Assembly: GCA_017447805.1 (NCBI GenBank)
Contig: JAFSMR010000046.1
Coordinates: forward strand, 26,965-90,964
Direction: 5' to 3'
Source: Kiritimatiellia bacterium
GTDB lineage: Bacteria > Verrucomicrobiota > Kiritimatiellia > RFP12 > UBA1067
DNA length: 64,000 bases
The notes under the pieces were generated by a model. It was not told where the DNA came from and did not search any database. It worked only from the letters and a program-made list of their open reading frames with translations. Below, in pieces: positions 56,640 to 64,000 of this stretch; position 1 is the first letter of the stretch; every line of letters begins with the position of its first letter. Both the position numbers and the translations under genes were made by a program.

Positions 56640-56711
56640 CCTATGTATATAAAAATGGCCGCTTGGAATAGAAGAACGTAAAATGAGGGATGTTCAACTA
56701 TTCAAGCGGCC
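56640..56711 (-). terminator. Rho-independent terminator of the giant gene
   Basis: Arms GGCCGCTTG-G-AATAG (56657-56671) and CTATTCAAGCGGCC (56698-56711): nine plus five pairs with one bulged G, and an inner GAAC/GTTC pairing in the loop. On the minus strand the stem is followed by ATTTTTATAT, a T-rich run. It lies about 50 bases behind the stop of the giant gene. Confidence 0.75.
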
Positions 56712-56751
56712 GGGTCTGCCGGGCTTTTCAGAGGGAGTGCCCGTCAGACCC
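56712..56751 (-). repeat. Second hairpin abutting the terminator
   Basis: GGGTCTG-C-CGGGC (56712-56724) pairs with GCCCG-T-CAGACCC (56739-56751): twelve pairs, one mismatch, 14-base loop. It starts at the base next to the terminator stem and ends nine bases from the giant gene's stop codon. On the mRNA it comes first. Confidence 0.65.
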
Positions 56752-56760
56752 AAAATCTTG

Positions 56761-59700
56761 TTATTCTAACGCTGCCTTGGACGGCGCAACAGCAATCTTG
56801 TAATACTTCACCGTGCCGGTGAACTCCGGAGCTGCGAGGCTGGCCGTACCGTCATCCGCCTGAACAGGCGTGCCAGGTGTCGCGCTGGCAAAGCCATCGG
56901 GCGAATCGGCCGCCTCGACCGCATACCAGAGGCCGTCAATCGCCTTTACCGTGAAAGTCGGCGTGCCGCCTTCGCCAACATTCATCGGCTCCTCCGCCGT
57001 CGTATCGATAGCCGGTTTGACACTCACTTCGCCAACCGTGGCGGTGTCGTCTAGCTCAATAGTGTAAGTGTTGCCCTCGCCCGCCGTCACCTTGAACGCT
57101 CCGGTGATATTGGTGGATGTCTTCGTGCCGCTTGCATCCGTCGCATATACGGTGACATTGTCGGTCGAAAGCGCCGTTGCGCTGACGAGCGTAGCCGATT
57201 CGCCGGTAACGACCATATTCACCGCCGTTGCCGTCGAAGGAATATTGACCGTGCCGATGGTGTCGGTTACTACGGCAGTCGTGCCGTCCATCTCGCCGGC
57301 GCTGTGGAACTTGGCAAATACAGTGGTGGTTCCGTCGTCCTCGCTCGTGTCAAGCGTCCAATAGCCGATAGATGTTCCAGCGTAGTCTGTATCAACCGTC
57401 TGCGTGCCGGTGAGCGTCACGGTGCCGGTGGTGGTGAAGAGCGTCTGGTTGCCGGTGGAGGAGGTGTCGGCAAGCGCCACGCCCATCTTCACGCCATCGG
57501 CCAGCGTCACATCAACGCCATCAAGTGCCAAGCTCGTATCCGTCACCAGCTTGCCCGCATTCACGTTGATCGCCGACCCCGACACCATCGAGAACGCCGA
57601 GCCGAGCGTGAGAGTCGAGGAGCCGACCTTGGTGAGGACAAGAGTCTCACCGCAGAAGCCTCCCTCAAGCGTGCTCGCACCCTTGTTGCCGACCTCGACA
57701 TATGTGGAGGAGGTTGCATTGTTGATTGTCGTGCCGGATGCGACCGTCAAAACGCCAAGCTTCAATGGCGATGAAGCCGAAGAGCCGGACACATTGATTG
57801 TGGCCGCATAGCCTTCCGACGCTGTATTGACGCCTGTGAACTGATATGTGCCGTTTTCGCTGCCGGAAGCAACGGAGGCAAGCCCATGTCTAGTAGGCAC
57901 TGTTGCGCTCCCAAACGTTATCGTGCCGCCGAAAGTCGAAGCGTTGCCCGCGAATTTGAACGACTTGCCGGCCACTGTTACCGAGCCTTCGCCGGTCAAT
58001 GCGTTGGCAAAATACAAATTCGAGTTGACCTGCTGAACAGTCGATGAAGTTTCTTCCACCAGTTCGATCGACGAATTGTTTATCGTTCGATCTGCGCCAT
58101 TGCCATTTGCGTCGGAGTATATGGTTCCGCCTGCAAGCTTCAATATGCCCGTGCCAAACTGATTCGAACCCGTATTCTTCGACATTCTGAATATGCCACC
58201 CGATTCAATGGTAAGCGTACCGCTAAACGATTTCATGGTGTTCCCATCGCTTCCAGATTGCAACGACACCCCGTTTGCTATCACAAGCTCGCCCGCACCG
58301 CTAGTGAGCAACGAGTTGGATCCGCGTGTGCCATACCCCGAAGTTCCTTCCAGGCGCAACACGCCATTCTCCCCGATTGCAAGCGAGGTTGTGGTCGATA
58401 TGGAGTCAGCAGATATTGCCGTTCCCGAATCCACGGAAATTGTGCCGGAACCTGTTATTGCTCCCAGAGAAACTTCGGCCGATTCCGATGCCACCTTCAG
58501 CGTCCCCACGTTGGCCACGGCAATGCCCTCGATTGCATTGTCCGCCAATTCAAGAGTTCCCGCTTCGATCGAAACCGCATCCAGTATGTTTCCGGTGTTG
58601 TTCAGCACCAAAGTGCCCGCTCCGGTTTTTGTCAATGTGGCGGCAGAATTCTTGATTGCATAATCGCCGGCCAGGATGAACTTGTTTCCGCTGGACGGAG
58701 ACGCGCTTATCGTGACTGGATCCACATCGGCGGTGATATTCACTGTCATTTCCGTTGTTGTTTCGTCAAAAGACGAATCTGCGAATATAACCTTGTCACC
58801 TGACATGAAGGAAGTTTCTTCCTCTCCGACAAGCCACTTGTTTGCATCGCTCCAGCTGTCGCCGCTGTCTCCTGCCCAAGTGACAGCCCCTCCGGATATT
58901 GTTGCAACATACTCGCGCGTTTCGGCGTTCAATTCAAGCTCATAGGACTGGCGGGCGGAAAGCCCTACGATTGCGATTCTAGCCATCGTGGCCGCGTCAG
59001 GCACCTTGCCTTCGGCGAATGTAAGTATCGTATGTTCGGAGGCGTCTTCCCACGTCGCATCACCTTGCACCTTGATATATGCACCATCGTCAATTTCCAC
59101 ATCATCGGTGAAGGCATATCCACACGGCAACACCAACACACCCTCGCTGACTGTCGTCTTGCCAGAGTATGCGGGGGCGGTCGTGAGCGTCAGCGTACCG
59201 CTACCCTTCTTCGTGAAGCCGCCGGTATTTGAGGCGGCAATAGGACTTGCCCAAGTGTAGTCAACCCCCATGTCGTCAAAACCGATTGCCGCGTCGGAAG
59301 AAGCGAACTTTGAAGATATGTCCGAACCCGTCACGCCATCGGCAAAACGGACAAAGCCCGCATTGTTCGTAAAGCAAATAGTGTTGAGCGGAACGCTTGC
59401 AGTCGATCCGAACTCCATTGTGCCGCCGCCAGACACCACAACCTTCCCAAGACCAAACAATGATGAGTCGGAGGATCCGTATGTAAGATTATTGGTAAAG
59501 ACGATTCCTTCGCTGGCGACCCAATCTATGGTCCAGTTTAGAAGATAACTGGATTTAACAGCATCCAATGTCCCCGAGACTCCGCACGGCTCATTCTCGT
59601 ATCCAACCTCGAATGTAATGCTGAACGGGCCTCTGTCGCCTGAATAACCATACGCTCTTAATCTGCCGTTCAACGAACCGAACTTGTATGTTTTGCCATA

Positions 59701-62700
59701 ACCCAACGACTGGAACATATTGTATGCACCATTGCCATCCGCACGAGGAAGTGCTCCTGTCTCGTAGAAATGCCAATTAGCCTTGCTATTGTCCTGCGTG
59801 GCATCATCCATAAATCTTATGCTGTTGAACTGTCCATTCAAGCAAACCCAAGCCTCACCAGCAAAATCCGCAGTTGAACCATAGAGATAAATATAACTAT
59901 CCCGGCCAGATCCAGACGACGTTCCGCCTGATGCCGCATTGAAAGTAATATTTCCATTGCCTTCAAGAGCACCGCGAATGTTGATTGTTTTGTTGGAGCC
60001 CGTCTTTATCTCGTTCGACGAATTCTCTTCGGCCACCAGTTTCGCATAAATGTTTATGTCGTTCGTTTCTTCGGTGATGGTTGCTCCATTGAGCACGAGT
60101 GTACACGTGTTGGTATTGGAAGCCGAACCATCCCATATGTTACCGCGGACGGAGAATGTTGTGACCGTTGTGGAGAGTGTGAGCGTCTTGCTGGCAGCAA
60201 TGACAATGTTGCTGATGGAAATCTTGGCCGCTCCTCCGTTATCGACAACCACTGTTGCATCGTCATCGAAAGATGCAGAAATAGTGGCCGTATTCGGATA
60301 CCCTGTCGTCAGGCCCCAGTTGGCAGGGGTGGTCCAGTTGGAGTCGGAGGCTTCGCCGGTCCAGTGGTAGTAGGCGTCGGTTGTCCAGGTGGTGTCGGTC
60401 TCGTCGTAGGAGGCGGCGATTTCGACGCCGTGGACTACGAAGGTGACGCCGCTCTTGTCGGTGCCTTCCGCCGTGTAGAGCAGGGTCGAGGGCGTAAGCT
60501 CCGTGGTGTTGAGATAAATCGTGTCGCCATCCTCCGCCGCAGAGACGGCAGCAGCTATCGTGGTATAGCCGGTGAACGTGCCGTCATGTTCCAGCGTGGC
60601 GACTGCGACCGAGGGTGTGATTACATACTGCGAACCCGAATAGCCGCTCGTGTAGGTGTACCAGGCGTTCGTCGGCACCGTGATCGACACCTTGGTGTCG
60701 TCCTGTTCCATATCGCCGGTTAGTTCGATGGCGGTGGTGCCGGTCACGGCATAGTCCGAATAGTCGAAGTCAAGCGAACCGTCCTCGGTGATGGTGGTGG
60801 GGCCTCCGGAGAGCGATACCACGTCGCCCTTGATGGTGACGGGCGCGCCGATCACGGACGAGCCGAAGGCGATGGTGCCGGAGCCGCCCTCGGCCAGCTG
60901 GAACGTGGCGCCAGTGCCGTTCACCGTGAGCGACTCGTACGACGCATTGGCCGCGAGGTTTACATCAATCGTGGTGGCGACGTCCGTATTGATCGTGACG
61001 GCCGCGCCGCTCGCCGGAGTGCCGGACTCGGTCGTCACGCCGGCCGCCGTAGTGTTCTCCCAGTCGGTCGCCTCGTCCTCGATCCAGTCCTCCGCCGCCG
61101 CCGTGAACGTCCGCACCGCCGACCCGCTCGGCGAAACATAGGGATAGGTGGCGGCATACACATCAACTTCCGCCTGCGTCAGCACATGGTCGTAAACGCG
61201 CAGCACGTTGATGTAGCCGGGGTCGGTGCATGCCCAGTCCGCCGTGCTGGAACCGCTGGTCGCCTTAATGTTCTTATATGTTTTATTGCCGAAGCCATTC
61301 CAGATTTGACCGCCCACATCGGCACCGACCTGCACGCCGGCCGGATGAGCGCTGGTGGTATTGAACTCCAGAACAAAATCAAGCGGCACCGTTTTCCACT
61401 TGATTCCATCTAGATAGATGGTGAAGGTGGTGGCGCTTTCCGAATCCTGCTTGGTTACGACATACGAGTGGCGGGTAGTGCGGGCGTTGGGCACCGTCAT
61501 CGTGGTAAGCTCATATACATTCGACGCAATGTTATAGGCAACCACCACCTTATCAGCTTCGTCAGCAGTCGCTATGAGCAAACCATGTTGCCCCTGATAG
61601 GTTTGCCCGATATGGACAAACGTTGTTTCGTTGCTACTCGACATCTGTCCGACCACGGCCACGCTCATGGCGTTCTGCATTGAGGCGATGGTCTTGCCGG
61701 CATTCTCGATGCACGGAGCGCTGAAGAGCTGTATCGAATCGTCAGACGGATAAATCGGCAAGAACGAGCGCGAGGTGGCAACCGTGTCGCCCCGGTAGGC
61801 GAATGCCACCGTATTGGTGAATGTCAAATCGTACATCGTCGCCGCGCCGTCGATGTGCGGCGTGTAGGCGATGGTGGTGACATTGCCGGAAGTGGAGATG
61901 GAAGACGGAGTCAGCGTCGTGCCATCGGCGTAGGTGATGGTATAGGTGTTGGAGGGATTGAATGTGGATAGAACATTCGAATTGATTGCGATACTGCCGC
62001 CGTCGGCAGGGACTTCCTGAATGGTGAAAGTGCCGGCGTTGACAGTTCCACCGACGAGGAAATACGTGCCGTATGCGCCGAGGTTCAGGGTGCGGCTTGT
62101 GCCGATATTGAAGTTGAGCGTCTCGAGCGCGGTGCAGCCGGTGAGGTCAAGTGTGCCGCTGTTATCGACACCGCCGATGGTGAGGGTGGTTGCTTCCGTG
62201 TTGGATATGTTGAGCCTGGCGCCGGACGCGATTTCGACGGTGCCGGAAAGGTCGGAGACTCCCGTCAACGTAACCGTGCCGGAGGCAAGATAGAACTTCG
62301 AGCCGCTGTTCATAAACTTACTCGAATCCGACGAGAAACCTGTTGAGTCTGAATTTACCTGAACCGTGCCGGTCCAAGTGCTTTGCGTCAGATAGTCGTT
62401 GCTCGGCACCTTGCCGTTCATGATGATCGTCCCCGCCCCGCCGGAAATTACCGGAAGCACGCAAGAGGAATCTGCCAGCGTCAATGTTCCGGAAACATAC
62501 GTGCCGTCAAGCGTTGTCCATGTCGCCCCGGAGGCAATCGTGGCATTACCGGCAACCACCAACTGCTTCGCATAACTGGAGTCAAACATCCAACTCGAAG
62601 AACCGCCAAAGACGACGCTATGCGAAATATCCGAAGCCAGGGTCACAGAGCCGCTGAAGTCGCTGACATCTCCAAATACGTATTGCGTATGGGCGGTACG

Positions 62701-63807
62701 GCCTTTTTGCAGTTGCAACGTTCCGGATCCGGACAATTTGGCGAAATATGGTTTAGTCGATGCATTACCATCCGTAAGCGTAAATGTCTCGCCGCTACCT
62801 ATCACAAGCGTCGCGGCACAGTTCAGATCCGTCTTGGTGTAGCCTTTGAAGCCAGGCGCACGGATAAACGAATTGGCATTGCCATAGTTTTCAAAATTCA
62901 CATAACCATGACCGGAAGTCCCGGATACATCGGCACCACAATTGTTGAGAACCACCGTTCCCGTCCAGTCGGAATCGGAGAAGATATCGACATTGGCGGT
63001 CGGAAGCGTCTTGTCGGGGAAGGAAACCGTTCCTTCGCCGGTGTACGTGGCGCTTGCAGGGGCGGTGGAGCGACTGACCGTCAAGGTGGCGCCATCCGCT
63101 ACATCCACATAGCAGATGCTGCTGGCGCCAGGCGTAACATTCCAATCGAGTTCATCCCATGTAGCCGTGCCAGATGTGAGGGCAGCTTCCGAAATCACCG
63201 TGCCAGTGACCCTAAAAATGTAAACATAAGTGTTGCCAGAAGTAGTATTGTATCGAATATCTGTACTGAAAATAGACTCTCCACTAGTGTTTACAGCCCC
63301 CAACTTGATTTTAGAACATTCCGTACCTTCAGAATCGTAAAACTTAATTGACGCCGCTGTCCCGACAGTGAGAGTTGGTTCGGTTGAGAATGTATAGGTA
63401 ATGGCCCATGTACCGGTGGCCAAGGCACCAGTAGAAGACGCAACGGATTTGCTTGCGGAAGTGTAAGTTCCATCGCTTGTTATTATTGCAATTTTATCAG
63501 GCTCTAAACTTGCATCATTTGCCGCAGCACGCGCAAACTGTATCTGGCTGACCTTGATTTTCGTACCAGTACAGTTTGCGAGGTCACCAGATGCAGGAAG
63601 CGTCAATGTTGTAGAACTCGGAGTCGCCTCATAGTGATCCGCTTCGCCATTATTTGTGTTGTCGATCGTGGCAATACCGCCAGATACCGATACATTTACG
63701 GCTGCCGCCCAAGCGCCGGCGGACAGCATGGCGACGAGTGCCGCTGCGGCCAGGTTTGCCATTTTCTTTCTCATCGATACCCTCCCAGTTGCGTTCCATT
63801 TTTTCAT
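56761..63807 (-). CDS. Giant secreted repeat protein with LamG domain and autotransporter-type beta-strand repeats (2348 aa)
   Basis: Signal peptide ending GAWA at about residue 34. Long Thr/Ser/Gly/Ala-rich beta repeats follow. A LamG/concanavalin-like domain sits near residues 680-885 (TYQGQHGLLIATADEAD, FTIYLDGIKWKTVPL, INVLRVYDHVLTQAEVDVY). Autotransporter-associated strand repeats are clear near 1530 (GGFTKKGSGTLTLTT, then GKTTVSEGVLVL) and 1725 (LTKTGAGTLVLNN, then IEAGTLEL). The C-terminal 85 residues (WYAVEAADSPDGFASA, YYKIAVAPSK) form a small domain; no translocator barrel is present. Start: 63807 has an AAGGGA site; 63774 (MRKKMAN, GGGAGG site) is equally good. The longer frame to 63951 is rejected. 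Probably a surface adhesin or glycan-binding protein. Confidence 0.85.
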   Translation of the reverse strand: MKKWNATGRVSMRKKMANLAAAALVAMLSAGAWAAAVNVSVSGGIATIDNTNNGEADHYEATPSSTTLTLPASGDLANCTGTKIKVSQIQFARAAANDASLEPDKIAIITSDGTYTSASKSVASSTGALATGTWAITYTFSTEPTLTVGTAASIKFYDSEGTECSKIKLGAVNTSGESIFSTDIRYNTTSGNTYVYIFRVTGTVISEAALTSGTATWDELDWNVTPGASSICYVDVADGATLTVSRSTAPASATYTGEGTVSFPDKTLPTANVDIFSDSDWTGTVVLNNCGADVSGTSGHGYVNFENYGNANSFIRAPGFKGYTKTDLNCAATLVIGSGETFTLTDGNASTKPYFAKLSGSGTLQLQKGRTAHTQYVFGDVSDFSGSVTLASDISHSVVFGGSSSWMFDSSYAKQLVVAGNATIASGATWTTLDGTYVSGTLTLADSSCVLPVISGGAGTIIMNGKVPSNDYLTQSTWTGTVQVNSDSTGFSSDSSKFMNSGSKFYLASGTVTLTGVSDLSGTVEIASGARLNISNTEATTLTIGGVDNSGTLDLTGCTALETLNFNIGTSRTLNLGAYGTYFLVGGTVNAGTFTIQEVPADGGSIAINSNVLSTFNPSNTYTITYADGTTLTPSSISTSGNVTTIAYTPHIDGAATMYDLTFTNTVAFAYRGDTVATSRSFLPIYPSDDSIQLFSAPCIENAGKTIASMQNAMSVAVVGQMSSSNETTFVHIGQTYQGQHGLLIATADEADKVVVAYNIASNVYELTTMTVPNARTTRHSYVVTKQDSESATTFTIYLDGIKWKTVPLDFVLEFNTTSAHPAGVQVGADVGGQIWNGFGNKTYKNIKATSGSSTADWACTDPGYINVLRVYDHVLTQAEVDVYAATYPYVSPSGSAVRTFTAAAEDWIEDEATDWENTTAAGVTTESGTPASGAAVTINTDVATTIDVNLAANASYESLTVNGTGATFQLAEGGSGTIAFGSSVIGAPVTIKGDVVSLSGGPTTITEDGSLDFDYSDYAVTGTTAIELTGDMEQDDTKVSITVPTNAWYTYTSGYSGSQYVITPSVAVATLEHDGTFTGYTTIAAAVSAAEDGDTIYLNTTELTPSTLLYTAEGTDKSGVTFVVHGVEIAASYDETDTTWTTDAYYHWTGEASDSNWTTPANWGLTTGYPNTATISASFDDDATVVVDNGGAAKISISNIVIAASKTLTLSTTVTTFSVRGNIWDGSASNTNTCTLVLNGATITEETNDINIYAKLVAEENSSNEIKTGSNKTINIRGALEGNGNITFNAASGGTSSGSGRDSYIYLYGSTADFAGEAWVCLNGQFNSIRFMDDATQDNSKANWHFYETGALPRADGNGAYNMFQSLGYGKTYKFGSLNGRLRAYGYSGDRGPFSITFEVGYENEPCGVSGTLDAVKSSYLLNWTIDWVASEGIVFTNNLTYGSSDSSLFGLGKVVVSGGGTMEFGSTASVPLNTICFTNNAGFVRFADGVTGSDISSKFASSDAAIGFDDMGVDYTWASPIAASNTGGFTKKGSGTLTLTTAPAYSGKTTVSEGVLVLPCGYAFTDDVEIDDGAYIKVQGDATWEDASEHTILTFAEGKVPDAATMARIAIVGLSARQSYELELNAETREYVATISGGAVTWAGDSGDSWSDANKWLVGEEETSFMSGDKVIFADSSFDETTTEMTVNITADVDPVTISASPSSGNKFILAGDYAIKNSAATLTKTGAGTLVLNNTGNILDAVSIEAGTLELADNAIEGIAVANVGTLKVASESAEVSLGAITGSGTISVDSGTAISADSISTTTSLAIGENGVLRLEGTSGYGTRGSNSLLTSGAGELVIANGVSLQSGSDGNTMKSFSGTLTIESGGIFRMSKNTGSNQFGTGILKLAGGTIYSDANGNGADRTINNSSIELVEETSSTVQQVNSNLYFANALTGEGSVTVAGKSFKFAGNASTFGGTITFGSATVPTRHGLASVASGSENGTYQFTGVNTASEGYAATINVSGSSASSPLKLGVLTVASGTTINNATSSTYVEVGNKGASTLEGGFCGETLVLTKVGSSTLTLGSAFSMVSGSAINVNAGKLVTDTSLALDGVDVTLADGVKMGVALADTSSTGNQTLFTTTGTVTLTGTQTVDTDYAGTSIGYWTLDTSEDDGTTTVFAKFHSAGEMDGTTAVVTDTIGTVNIPSTATAVNMVVTGESATLVSATALSTDNVTVYATDASGTKTSTNITGAFKVTAGEGNTYTIELDDTATVGEVSVKPAIDTTAEEPMNVGEGGTPTFTVKAIDGLWYAVEAADSPDGFASATPGTPVQADDGTASLAAPEFTGTVKYYKIAVAPSKAALE

Positions 63808-63903
63808 TGTAGTTTCCCTTTTATAAATGGTGTATTTATGCGCTTTTTCGCAGGGCGATACAAAAACGCCTTTGCGCAAAAGAATCTCAAAGAATAAAGC
63901 GAT

Positions 63904-63942
63904 GCCGGAAACGCCCGGGAAAATCCCGAAGCCCTTTCCGGC
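63904..63942 (-). terminator. Hairpin, likely end of a gene beyond the window
   Basis: GCCGGAAA (63904-63911) pairs with TTTCCGGC (63935-63942), with a smaller inner CGGGA/TCCCG stem. On the minus strand it is followed by a T-rich stretch (CTTTATTCTTT). It lies about 100 bases before the giant gene's ATG, so it would end the previous transcription unit. The stretch 63808-64000 shows no gene and no promoter of the type seen elsewhere. Confidence 0.45.
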
Positions 63943-64000
63943 GAAATCCAACAGCTGTTCAGAGAATTAAATCCGGCTAGCGGACTTCGGCGGGAGCCCC

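Noticed and set aside
62383..63351. 322-codon plus-strand frame opposite the giant gene
   Set aside because: Product is Arg/His/Ile-rich without signal or domain; the minus-strand frame has signal peptide and repeats across the same bases.
56761..63807. Classical type V autotransporter
   Set aside because: The strand repeats are of that type but the C terminus has no beta-barrel and no terminal aromatic residue.

Overview
The window reads like the chromosome of a strictly anaerobic, Gram-negative, fermentative bacterium. My best guess is Verrucomicrobiota, class Kiritimatiellia or a close relative such as Lentisphaeria. This rests on gene content, not on a search. The clues are: Kdo activation (kdsB) and an outer-membrane porin, which imply an LPS outer membrane; an Rnf complex plus a pyrophosphate-type phosphofructokinase, which imply energy-limited fermentation; the DAP pathway (asd, lysA, dapF); sensor and secreted proteins of PVC character; and one giant repeat-rich secreted protein (LamG plus autotransporter-type beta-strand repeats). 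Nearly every gene lies on the minus strand. The single clear exception is a small lipoprotein at 1337-2182.

Layout from left to right, with transcription running right to left. 1-1126: pfp (cut by the window edge) and ribH. 1337-2646: two convergent lipoproteins. 2643-8117: an envelope operon with a membrane TPR protein, a MurU-AmgK fusion, a 709-aa orphan, kdsB and a lipoprotein. 8114-12881: a DRTGG / CBS-HATPase / DRTGG regulatory cassette, then pyrC, a purine nucleoside phosphorylase and xerD. 12901-14722: recA-tatD. 14736-21070: obg-panB-prfB-dciA-like-substrate-binding protein-tsaB-apt, tightly packed. 21092-23083: a nitroreductase and trpB2. 23210-32218: an accessory island of different base composition. 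It encodes a type I restriction-modification system in which hsdR, hsdM, a DUF1016/PDDEXK gene, hsdS, a REP-associated (RAYT) transposase and radC are chained by five consecutive 4-nt ATGA overlaps. 32319-34221: a porin and a lipoprotein. 34249-47245: glycosyltransferase, dxs, NERD, prc, dapF and the Rnf operon (A, B, C, D, G, no E) ending in a FkbH-like gene. 47255-49340: a two-component system. 49362-56542: lysA-asd-fmt-VIT/VWA protein-terpenoid-cyclase-fold protein. 56657-63807: the giant secreted protein and its terminator.

Thirteen promoters can be read directly. Every one has an extended -10 (TG plus one base before TATAAT, TAAAAT or TACAAT), twelve of thirteen have a 17-bp spacer, and five place the -10 only 7 to 9 bases from the ATG, so those mRNAs should be leaderless. 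Three promoters (obg, nitroreductase, restriction operon) are near-copies of one another through the spacer and beyond.

The most unusual material is in the restriction island: the coupled RAYT and radC genes, a REPIN-like inverted repeat inside the RAYT reading frame, three consecutive perfect or near-perfect palindromes inside the DUF1016 reading frame, a 34-codon relic resembling an HsdR start upstream of hsdR, and a doubled 42-bp palindromic repeat behind the promoter. No tRNA, rRNA or CRISPR array was seen. No searches were run; family names come from motif recognition.
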